NCBI GenBank assembly: GCA_013399115.1
Contig: VXAA01004234.1
Location: 186,172 to 250,171 of the forward strand
DNA length: 64,000 nucleotides
Origin: Anseranas semipalmata
Lineage: Eukaryota > Chordata > Aves > Anseriformes > Anseranatidae
Reading direction: 5' to 3'
Of the stretch, positions 37,601-49,600 are shown in pieces. Under the pieces are notes generated by a model, which searched no databases, was not told where the DNA came from, and was given only the letters and a program-made list of their open reading frames with translations. A program made the position numbers and the translations under genes. Numbering within the stretch: the first letter of the stretch is position 1; each line of letters begins with the position of its first letter.

Positions 37601-40600
37601 CACCACCCTTTCAAGAACAAAATAAAAACCTCTTTGGCTTTAGCACGTAATGCATTTTGACATATTATTGGTCCACCAAATTCTTCCCAATCTCCTTCCC
37701 CTTCCAAGGATATACTGATGCCACAACACTAGCATTGCAGATAGACCTAGACAACAGTTCAATTAGTTTCATTGGCTAGGTTTATTAGTAAATTAAATAT
37801 GCCAGGGACCATTCTCTGCCACCAAGTCAAGCTGATCAGCTGGATCAGCCTGTGTCCCTAAAATTAAATCCTCTCACGCACCATTTCAGGGTGGCCTCAT
37901 CCAAACTACCTGGTGAGAATAGACTCTGACTGAGTTCCCAGACCATCTGGAAATTACCCTGGACTTTGCTATTGGGGCTGGACCAGAGCTTTTGAGGGAT
38001 GGTTGGTCCATCATGCCTTGATACCTGCAGTAGTTCCTCTAATTTCTATGATCTCTAACTTCCTTGCTACTAAAGAGCAGACTCTTGCTTTCCCTCAGAG
38101 CCTCAGCATCTTCTGCAGACCTCAGCCCTGATGGTGAAATTATCTGGGAGCCTGACCCTGGTGTCCCTGCTGACAAGCAGTGTCTGCTTGCCTGCTGTGG
38201 CCACCTTTAGAAGAGCTGCAAGGCACTGAGCAGCTGAGCTGCTCCCCATTGAGCACTGCCATCAGGGAATTGCAGATCAGCCAGCTCCTTCCCAGCACGA
38301 GACTTGAGGGTAGTGACAAAACAGCATGCTCCTCGTGCCCACCAGGAGGAAGGTCAGTTTCTTTGCTTCAGCCCTTGCTAGGGTACAACCTTGTCCGTTC
38401 CCATCTCGCAGTGGCAGAGCTGTGCCAGGAAAGCCTATTTTCCTTGCAGCACAAATCACGGGGAAGCAGCAGGATGCTCCTCTCTTCCACACCGATACTC
38501 GCTTGCAGGAGCGTGACTTGCTGCATGCTGGGTCACACCCTAAGGCAGGGGCTTCCTCACAGCAAGAGTCAGGTTGGACCATGTGGAATATAAACACCAT
38601 GGTCTGTGCTGTGTTAGCTGGATTCAAATCACCTTCAAACAAACATTAATTTTTAACCACGCCTGTGATTTTTTCTTTTTTCTTTTCTTTTTTTTTTTTT
38701 TTTCTGTTACTCACTCTAGGGAGTGGGAATGTCTACTTCCTACAACCAGATTTTACAGCAGGCTTCCTTTAAGTGCAAGATGAACACTATTTTCCTATGT
38801 AGGGCCTAGGATGTGCAGTCAGGGCATTTCATGCCAACTTTTTTTTCCTGTCTGTTGGCAGTTTTAAAGAAGCTGGAGAGAGAAAAATTGATTTTTGGCT
38901 TACAGAAGCCATGCCAAGATTCACCTGAACTTGTCTGGACTCAGCTGGAGCCAGAGAGCTCACAGAAAGTGCCAATCTCTGCCATATAATCAGGAGTGAC
39001 TTGGGATGTTGTGCCTGGAGTGAGTTTAAGTCGAAATGCTGAATGTGCATTTATGAAGGAGGTAGAAAAGAGCACAGATGAATGCCTTCGTGCCTTAGAC
39101 ATGGATTTCCTATATATCATTGCCTTTCTGATTTTCCCACTCACAAAAAAGAAAAAAGAACCAAGCTGAATGGCTGAATGTTTTTGTTTAAACGCTTGAG
39201 CCAGCTCTTGAGACTTCAGGTGTCCTTAAACCTTTATTTGTCTTCCCAGTGTCCATTGTTCAGGCCAATATTTTTCATCATCTGTGGTATAAGCAGTTTC
39301 TGCTCTGTAATGCATAGTAACACCCCACCTAAAAATATCAAACCCTGAGTTAAACCAAAAGAAATTGGTGTTCTGTATATCTTCTGTTTGTAAACACCTT
39401 TGAGCAAGCACTAGAGATGAATGAATGCCTTTCCTACTTTCAAGACAATATCAAACCTTCAGTTGCTTCACTGCAATTGCAGATTAGAAGTATATATACA
39501 TATACACATATATATGTAAAAGAGATACTAAATGACATAAAGCACTAGGAGAGGGAATGAAATTATATAGGCTCAGAATAAAATGTTGATTCTGTATTCA
39601 AATGCAAAAGCCCTCTCCTGGGATGCTCTAATTTAAATTTCAGTCTTGAAAAACCAATGTCTTTCAATGAGGTGTCTGTATACTGCTAAAAATAGCTACG
39701 CAGACTTCACAGATAATGAAAGGTAGCACAGGAATGATGAGATGAAGAAATGCATTAAAGCCCTGTAAGTGCTGTGCTTGTGTAGAGGAACTGAAACTTT
39801 GTTTTTAGAGGAGCAAAAAGATGTTTGCTGGAAATCTTTCTGTCAGACAGGAAACATTTGCAGCCTCCACCATTATCAGTGCACTGGAATTAAGACTTTG
39901 GGGGCCATGGTATTGGATTACTGAATCCATAAAATCCTTGTCTACCACACAAGAAGAAGCCATTTATTTTTTTCATTTCTCAGTTTCCCATCTGTAAACT
40001 GGGGATAGGAACAAAGGGATCTTTTATTAGTTTTGTATTGTTGTCTCCTTGGAGTGATGCCTGTTTCACATTTCCATACATGCTGCTTTCATCCAAGGAA
40101 TCAAAGTGCCACCGTAAGGTAAATTAGTAATTGTTTAGTACAGTGCTCCTTCCTACTCACAACAGACACTGAGCATTGCTGCCTGCGTTAAAAAGGTAGA
40201 AAATCCCATGAACAGATAGTAATGTGTAGTTCCCAGGCACAGATAAGGTGTGAATTACCTCTAGGATTAGCATTGGCTGTCTTCATAGTACTAATTTTTT
40301 GTGGTTTTTTTTTTTCTTTTCTTTCTCTTTCCCTTTTTTTTTTTTTTTTTCTTTTACATTCCTTTGCATTTGAAAAAAATGGAAGCAGGCAACATCTAGG
40401 AACATGCTTGTATGTGAGGCCCTACAACATCTCTGTTCAGGTGCAGCCCTCAGATGGAGAAATTGAAAAGCAGCTACCTGTACAGCCACAAGTCATTTTC
40501 CTGGATAAGAAGGTAGGATTTACCCCTCTGTGGATGGAACTTTTATTAATCCTGTACAATTTTGACATTTCTGAGCAAAATCCAAAAGCTATGAGACTGA

Positions 40601-43600
40601 CCTAAATAGGGATAGTTCTACAAATAAATATGGTAAAGGGTAGGTCTATAAATAAGCAGTCATTGGTATTCTGTGAACATCTTCCAAGATGGACTTTATT
40701 CACATTTTTCAGCTTTTTCCCATGAGGGTTAGATTTGTGCTGTAGAATCAATTGTGTGCAGTTTTCTGATCTCTGTTCCTGATGCTTAGAGGGTAACATT
40801 GAGGAATGAGGGAACAGCAACGCAATCATGAAGGCTGGCAATATCAGGTACAAAGAGTATCTTGGTCTACCTAAGCAAGCCTTCACCATGCAAAGCAGTT
40901 CTGTGCAGACAACACCATGTTTAAAACATGCTTGGACATATGTGATGTGGTTTAGCAGTGCCAGAGGTGCCAACACAGGTCTTGGAAGCAGTAGACTAGG
41001 TCCAATGAGTCTTTAGCTGTTGGTGAGCTGCTGGACCAGGTTCAGTCCCAGAGTCAGGTGAACTCTACATAGCCTGGTTTCATGATATGCTTCTGTTTCC
41101 AGTATATTTTGATGCTGTCTTTGCTGTTTTCAGTTATTTTCTATTATGGATTCATCCTCATTTTGATGGATAGGCAAAAGAATAGCCACAGAGTAACTAG
41201 ACCTGGGTATGACATTTTTACAGTGGTGACCCTGAAGTATGATGTCAAATCCAAGCTTGGGCAGCTTCGTGCATGCTATTTCTGGATGCAAAGTTGTTTT
41301 ACAGTAAAGCAAGCTCAGGTTATCCATTAACCATGAGGCAGGTTTCACAAATGTGATGCACAAGACTTTCAGATTCTTTCTGTTTGTATTCAGTTCTCTA
41401 CAAGTAGCCATCTTGTGTTTTGGGCTGTGGAATATGCTACTTGGCCTGCAGCTCCTGTAGGAATCTAAGAGTTTTCTTCTGGCAAAGTCTCAGACCTTCT
41501 GACTGTCTCAGACCTTCTGATTGTGACTCTGTTGGCTATCTGAAATGACACACAAACCCTACATCTGGGCATTTGGATCCTCCCTTGAGTTTCAGAACCT
41601 TCTCAGACATGTTTTTGCTAGACTTGAGAATTAAAAAATCCCTCAAAAAAAAAAAAAAAAAGAAGAAATCTGTAAGCTGATATTTTTGCATAGATCTAGG
41701 ATCTAGATCACATAGATACTGCATGCTGATTATAGATAGGTCATTTAAGTATCACAAATACTTTCTTTCACTGAGCGTATAAGGAATTTAAATCTTCACC
41801 CTCACTAAATAGACAGACTGAATCTACTCAGTTTCCTTGAATTTGTGGAGTCTCCATCCTTGGAGATGTTCAGAAGTTGCCTGGATGTAGACCTGGGTAA
41901 CCTGCTGTAGGTAGCCCTGCGTGAGCAGGGAGGGTGAATCAGATGACTTCCAGAGGTCCCTTCCAATCTCAACCACGCTAAGATTCTGTGATCCTGTGAG
42001 CTTAGATGCTATGATGATGTCAAAATTAGCTACTTCTCATAGATGGTGTGAATGTGACCCTAGTTACTTCCAGTGAAACAGCAAACCTTGCCAGACTTTA
42101 TTGAAACAGACTGAAATTGCCAGAATTGGTTCCTTTGTGTTTAAGTTCATCATAGTGAGTTATGGTGAGGTGTTTGGCATTGTTTGTAACACATAACATG
42201 TAGATGCAAACTTCCCTCCCCCTGGGCATTAATAAATGAATACAATTGTTAAAACCATCAAAATCTTCTTCAGTGTTGGTTTGGAGACAAGGTTTTAATT
42301 CTTCTATTTTGTTATTCTTCCCAGGGTCGAAGGGTTGACAAACTGGGGCCTCCCTCAGAACCCTGGGTTGTATCAGCTCACCTCAAAGGCTCCTCTGAGG
42401 CTGTGCTAAAAGGTTTGGACATGTTTTCTTACAGCAAGAGTTATGGCAAAGCAACTATGGGAAATTGGTTTCAAAGTTAGTCTTTGCACTGAAAAAATAG
42501 AATGTTGTGTCAGAAGGAGTTTGGTGAACTTCCTGGTTGTATCCTAGAAAAAGAGAAGCTTATGCAAAGTGTTTTTGTACTCTGGCAGCTTAAAGGGAGT
42601 ATATCCAGTAGTTTATCTTGAAAATATGTGTCTTGGATCAAAAAAGAAAAGAATGGAGAATTAGAAATCCCAATACCTGATTGTCAGCTAATGTTAATTA
42701 GGGTAATTTCCTTAGAGTCAATGACAATCTGTTTGTCCCAGCAAATGATCAGGCCAAGTACAGACAGAAACAACTGCCTATTGTTTTTAATTAGCATACT
42801 TCAATGTGAAAATGTTTTTCATGAGGGATTTAAATGTTTCCCTTCTGGTCCTCATTTATCAAAAGACCTGAACTCATGATTAACTCTAAGCATGTGAGTA
42901 TTTCCCTTGAGGTTATTGAGACTACGAACACGCTTAGATATAGATCCTTGTTTAAGTATAGTGCTGAACTGAAAACCTGTGGATGATCATATGCTTGTAA
43001 ACTAGAAAATGGAAATGAAATTGATTATAAAGCATCATAATGTTAACAGCTAAAATCTTTAAATGTAAGCAAACAATGCACACACTCAAAAGTGAGGTTT
43101 CTTAATGTAGGTAAAGCATTTTGTTTGTAATAAGGCCATTTGTATGTTAACTTTGATTGAAATGTTCACATTTGGAGAAGCTAAGTGGCACTCATACTGT
43201 AGATCAGAGTGTCTCACCCTTTGGGTCCAGTTCATGTTTCTGTTAATTTGAAATTCTTCCTACCTCATCATAGCTCCAGGTTTACAGGTTAGAAAATCCT
43301 TTGGTCTTTTCTGTTGTCGTTCATGCCTTGTCAGGAAGGTAAGCCTCAGAGGTTTAGGAACGTGAGTCTAGATGAACCACAGATTACTGAGTCAGCTACT
43401 GGCTGCTAGTGGAAGGAAGGAAGGAAGGAAGGAAGGAAGGAAGGAAGGAAGGAAGGAAGGAAGGAAGAAATGGAAAAGAGAGAAGGAATGCAAGACAACA
43501 AGAAAGAAAGAAATAAAATGAAAGAAAAGTCACAGCAGAAAAATGCAATTCACATTCTTTAAAAGATACATGTATCAAATTAATAGTCAATAAACTCCAG

Positions 43601-46600
43601 CAAAGAATGAACTGCGTAGTACAGATGTTCTGCATGTAATAGTTTGCTGCAGTTTTTCCTTTGACAAACGTCCTTATTGTACTCGTCTTTTGAAGCATAT
43701 GAAAGCAGCATTTAATCGAAATGGGTCCCGTCTAGCACACTGAGGCTGCTTCATCTGACAGCAGCCAAACTGCCTCATGGAAAGTAGTTTAGCTCCAAAT
43801 TAGCTTGCTTCTGCGTTAAATACCAGCTTGCCTGAGAGATCGTTGTGAAGACTCACATATATATCTATAATATTCTGAGCTTTGAAGCATATGTGCCTGA
43901 AAGCCGAGATAGTCTCTGTTGAGGAGTACAGTACAGTACTCCAGGCTTCATCTTAGACTAGAAATGGCAATTATAAAGTATTTGAACGCAGCTGACAAGA
44001 CCGTATATAAAAGTGGTGTTACAGTGAGTATCAGAGACAAGAAAAGTGTTGGTAGTCAAGGCAGATAACTGTCATAAAGAGGGTCATATGTGGCATAGGT
44101 AAATAGAAGAGCCAAGATCAGGATTGAACAATTAGAGAAATCTAGATTCACATGTTTCCATCAAGTCTTTTCACAGAATAAATTACTGACTATTTATATA
44201 TGACAGCTGGTCCTGGAGACTCACAATGAAATTGCGGGTTTGGTGTGCTCAGTGCTGTACACAAATGGAGAAATATATATGTACACAAAACTAACTGGGA
44301 TATTAATAAATTAAATAGTACTGGGTCACAGAGAGGGGAAACTTTATAATTTCTGTGGCTAATTTATTAAAATGTGGCATGCTTTTGCCCAAAGACTTCT
44401 CTCTGGCAATCGCTGGCCATGGTTCAGAAGTCAGCACAGCAAATAAGAAACCTCAGGAGGCAGTTTGCATGCTGCATCTCTGTGTGGATGCTGTAAGAGT
44501 TCGAGAACAGAGGTTTGGCCAGGGCATGCTAGTTCTTCAGTGCCAAAGAACAGATCCTAGCACTGTTTAGTTTGTATTATATAGGTGTAGGCACAAAGTG
44601 TGGGAGAGAAACAGAGGCAGGAGTGGAGAAATTTTTTGCCTTGGATTACCTCACAGACCACTGGTAGCGATGCTTTAGTACTAAGTTTAATGTCTAACAG
44701 GAGCAGAAGTTCTTGCATTCTTCCTTCAGTCATGAAGATACAGGTCAAGGTGGGAGAGCATAGTGCTAAGATCACAACTACAGATTTCCTCTTTAGACCA
44801 CTCTCCTGCTTGTAGGAGTCATCTGTGAAATAAATGCCATTCATTTTCCCTGTGCTTCCAAGACCATTTGGGTGCTTTTCCCTGCTTTCATAGCCCAAGC
44901 TGAACACTATCGGTCAGCCCAGTAGTGATCGATGACCATCGCTCAAGTGCTGTGCTGATGGGACAAAGGTCTTACACTGAGGGCCAGGGAATTAAAGGAG
45001 TGCTGTACTTTTCCTTACAAGTCTCTACATACAGCTGGCATGCAAAGAAGCTTCCAAATATTTATAGCTGATATCATTGACATTTCAAAAATTTGTGTCA
45101 CTAAAATCATTAATAAAAGTACAGCAGGAAAATCCAGCTCATCCAGAGCTGTGTGCCTTAGAGAGCTCTGAGAAGAGAAGAGGGTAAGTGGTGTAAGACA
45201 TACATTGTTCTGGGGAAAATTCTTGCAGTCTGGTTTAGCATCAAAAGCCCTGTCCCCACCTGCTGAGCACTCCCATGAATTTGTGATTGCAAGGCATCTC
45301 AAAGTTTGCTTCTTCACCACTTTGTTCAATATCCTGGGTATGCTGATGGAAAAGTATAAATGTGCTCCTCACATTCAGTCTCTATGTACCTTCACCTGTT
45401 CTCCTTAACAGCAATAAAATGCCAAACCACCTGCTTTGTAAAGCAAATAGTTATTACATGTTGTCTCTGAGAAGGCAAAAGTCTGTGTTTGTGATCACTG
45501 GATCACGTCCAGCATCTTAAGGAAGTTCTGACTTCTCAACCCCCACCTGAACTAACATTTTGAAATTTGTCAGTCTTTAGGATTTTACCCTTCTCACTCT
45601 GAGAGCCTGAATTACTCAGGGCCAGAACTTGGCTGGTACTCAAAGATATGCACAATAAAATGGAGATCCAGTTGCAAAGTAAATTATAAATTTTTAAAAG
45701 AGCCTACAAAAATAAAAACCATAGCACGTGTAAATGCTGGGTCAGAATGCATTCCCTTATAGCTCGGAACAAGAGGTAAAGGGATGAAGAATTTTTTTCT
45801 GGGTTTCATTTTAATGCTCCCCATGGAGATTTCTGCTGCTAGGTTTCCAGCTGCAAGTCTCTCATGTATGATAACAGGGTCATCACCACAGACATTCTTC
45901 ATTTTTCAAATCCCTTTCAAAGCTTCTGGCAGGGTTGGAGAAAAGCTCAAAATGCTTTAACAGTAGGACATGAGGAAGTATGTCCAAATGATGAGGTGAA
46001 ACATCTACAGTTCAGACGAAGGGTTAACACAGTCAGCTATTTCTTTTAGCTGCTGTGGCTGTCTCCTAAAGACCATCCCTTTAGCACAAAAATACTTAGT
46101 CTATCACTAATACTCTCCTAATCCTGGTGATGTTGATGTCACAGAATACGTAAATTCAATAAATTAAAAAAAAAAGCATTTGGAACTTTCTAACACATCT
46201 GTACAGCTCCCATTATTTCTCCTGGATCACCTTAGCATTTGTATTCAGATTACACTGCCATGATATGGATATGTACAGTAAGTCCCATTTCACAATGAGC
46301 TTAATGAACCAAGATTCAGAAGGTAAGGTCCTTCACTCCAAGAGGAATGAGGTGTCCAAATACCTCTGAAGACCTGACCTTATGCAAAATTTCTGAGATG
46401 AGACAAAAAGTTTACAATTAGGAAGGACACTGAATTCAGGCTTTCCCAAGTCTCCTTCAGGTCACAAGGACTCTCCTGGTTTGCTCATCTTTTTTCTGAC
46501 AGACTAAAGTCTTGCTTATCTGGAAGCTGTTAATTGCAATTCATTTTTTATATTACTCTGCAGGACTCACTGAAGTACAGGTCATAGATGGATGTGCAAG

Positions 46601-49600
46601 CTTTTCCAGTCTGGCTGTGTCCGGCTCAGGCACAAACTGGAACCTTGTATTCACTGTCACGTCACCACCGGGTAAGATCTATTTTCTGTGTGTTGTTTGG
46701 TTTCATAGATGAGCTCAAAACACTACAGGTGGTCTGAATTTATAAAAAGGGAATTAAGCTTTGCTTGAGTGAGTGGAGCAATGCAAAACTTCTAAATAAC
46801 CTGACTTTGCTACATGTCCAAGTTGGTATTACCCAGGCAGCAAGTGAGCTGGGAAATTGCTGTACTATTCAAGCAAGATGCCCAAAATGAAGATGAGTTA
46901 GAACAGGGAAGCATTGCCACAGAAAGGTACCTCTTTTTCCTGGATTCCCTAGCTATGAACCTCCCCACAATAATTGGGTACTTAGTCCAGCTAAGCAGCC
47001 AGAGCAAACTTTTTCCTGTATATTGAGTCCCCTCCTTCCTTCGTCTTTTTCCTGCCAGTGTTCTGTAATTTTCCATCTATGCTCCCAGTTATTTTTTGTA
47101 CTGCCTTTCACCCACCGTTTGTCTGCACCTGGCCATCTTTATAGGTGTGACAGGTTATTCACACTCAGAGCATGCCTTCAGGACTGGGCTCTGCTCACAG
47201 TATCCCTGACAGTTTACAGATGTGACGTCGAAACCTCCTAAGCAACCATTAACGCTGAAGTGGTAGATATGGTTATGCCTCCTTAGAAATACAAGCTGAG
47301 GGGGATGTTGGCGTCTTGGGCAATACCTGAACTCTGGCTGTTAAAGGCCTTAGGGCATCTGCATGAAACTAGCACCTGCACAACTGTTTTGGGGCCTGAA
47401 TTTATCTACAAATCTCTCTCTGAAGGTATATAAGGGTCAAAGTGCTGGTTACCTGTCTCAGAATGACTGCTGGGGAAAGTCGTTGAGAAGCAGGAATGTG
47501 CTCTCCGGCATGTAGTCCAAAAACAAATTAAGATATAGGTGTTGTAAGACCATGTGTAAAGTTTCTGTTCTGATATTACATATATATAAGTACAACCTGT
47601 GACCTACCAGGTGGAAAGAAGCTGAGGAGGGGTGGATAGAAATATTTCCAGGAGATGTGAGGAGGTGTGTATACCACTGCATAAAGCCTTGATAAGTACT
47701 GAGATAATTTTGTTTACCTATGTTCAGAGATCATCTCAAAAAGGAATAGGTACACAGAATAATGAAGGGAGGAATGAGCATTTTTTAATAAGAAAAGTCC
47801 AAGACAGTATGGCTTGGTTAAGCTAGAAACAAAATAGGGCAAATACATCAGACAGGTGAAGTGACCGAGTGGAAGTGGCTAATGAAAAAACCTGAGCTAA
47901 AAAATTAGAATATTACTAACATTTAGAGTACATTTTTCTGAACAGCCTATCTTAATAAATAGGAATAGTGAGAGCAGAAGATCAATTGCTTTTGGATGGA
48001 GCTTGATACACTTATGGATGATAGTGTATAACAGTACTCACAACAGCATGGTTTATAACCCAAGAAATCCTTCCTATCCTGGGATTAAATGAAGATCCAG
48101 ATATTTTATTTTATTTTATTTTATTTTATTTTATTTTATTTTATTTTATTTTATTTTATATATTTATTTTTAATGAGAAACCTTTGATCCTCCCAGTCAC
48201 AAGTGGCTAATCAGCACTGTTTCCCGTGGCTTTGCAAAGGGAGAATTGTGGTGCTGGGAATACTTGGAGGTGGGCCTTTAGAGGGGGAACAGATGTCTAC
48301 TTTGGGGTGGATGCTGCTGAACACCCATTGCTCCCATTGCCTTCACTTCAGTGAGAGCAGATGGAAAGTCAGCACCTCACAGGATCTGACTCTTTAGTGG
48401 AAAGTGCAGCTTAATGAAATGTGTTTTGAAAGCTCTTTCAGGGGAGTCACAAAATCTTCTCTCCTATGAACAAAGGTCAAATGCAGATCCCTTTTACGAA
48501 ACATTTAGCCAGAGTGTTGCAAAGAGGTGTTTAAAGCCAGCAATGCATACAGCTGATGTATTCGTGTAGGTATCAGCTGTGTAAATCAGAGCATTGTGCG
48601 CTTTTAGTATGCATTGTAAAAATACAAAGCAAACAAGCAATCCCCTTTGCTTGTTTGTAATTGGGAACCATGCTGGAGTCAGTATAAAGACTTTTATACT
48701 GCCAGACTCTTACTGAAGATATTTGCTTATTGTTTGAGATAAACAAACAAAAATTAAACAATCAAACAATAGATGTTTGGGATACATTTTCACAAATAGC
48801 TTTCTGGCATAGTTATTCAGGCTCCTGCGATTTGGAGACAGCTCAGAAGATGCCGCTGATGTTGAATGCAGTAATCCCAAGTGTTTTAGTGGTAATTCCT
48901 GGGGAGAGTGGACTATTCATAACACTGCTGCATAGTCTTGCTCCTTGTTTTGCAGTAATATTTACTTAACTGATATGGATCCCAATGGGCTTGATCCATC
49001 CACATTCCATTTAAACCAACAGCAGTCTACTTGTAAACTATTAGTGTGAAATGCAACCTTTAAGAATCTGTCTGTGTAGAGTCCTTGATACCTGTGAGAT
49101 TACTTCTTTCCTCTCAATTGACGTTCATATATGCTTGTATCTGCAGGCAAATTTTTCCCAATTCATACATGCTTCCCACATTGTTCTGATGAAGCTCTGC
49201 TTTGTTCGGGTGGACAATATTGACACAAAGCTAATTAGTTTCATATAAAGTACTTACAGCTACTTACCCTAGTCCCAAAACCTCTGTCTGATAGTGCTTC
49301 TCATTTTTTTAATGAATTGATGAAAAAAGGTTTTTAGATTTTTATTAAAATTGGAACTCAAACAAGTAAAAGAAATATATGTCCACTGAAATTATTAAGA
49401 TTGTGAGGTTTGCACTGATAATGAGTCTTCTAAAAACATAGGTAATAGGCTGATTTACAAATCCACATCCTTCAAATTGGTCTATAGAGAGTGCCATGAT
49501 CAGTTTTATTAAACTCCTGTCCTTCCCAAACACATCTCTGTTCAAAATGTGTTTGGAAGTTGTCCAGGGCCCATGCTAAGCTCAGTCTCTGCAGATGTTT

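Larger units (their letters stand above)
28651..40388 (+). other. PKHD1: PKHD1 intron (61 by analogy), 11.7 kb
   Basis: Begins with GTAAGT and ends with a tandem acceptor AAGCAG after a long T-rich tract. Contents: an old CR1/L3-like piece (29101-29215), poly-T tracts (29310-29330, 32087-32104, 38690-38703), a short (TCTA)n near 29927-29941, and enhancer-like segments at 34880-35160 and 35220-36420. The stretches 29700-34850 and 36450-40300 hold only unique intronic DNA with short AT microsatellites (for example 35177-35212 and 39491-39516). Open frames here, the longest of 185 codons at 36954-37511, lack any recognisable domain. Confidence 0.9.
42413..46563 (+). other. PKHD1: PKHD1 intron (63 by analogy)
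   Basis: A 4.15-kb intron from the weak donor GTTTGG to ATTACTCTGCAG. It contains the (GGAA)n array at 43411-43467 and an enhancer-like segment at 43690-43860. I see no transposon and no other exon-like sequence. Confidence 0.88.
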
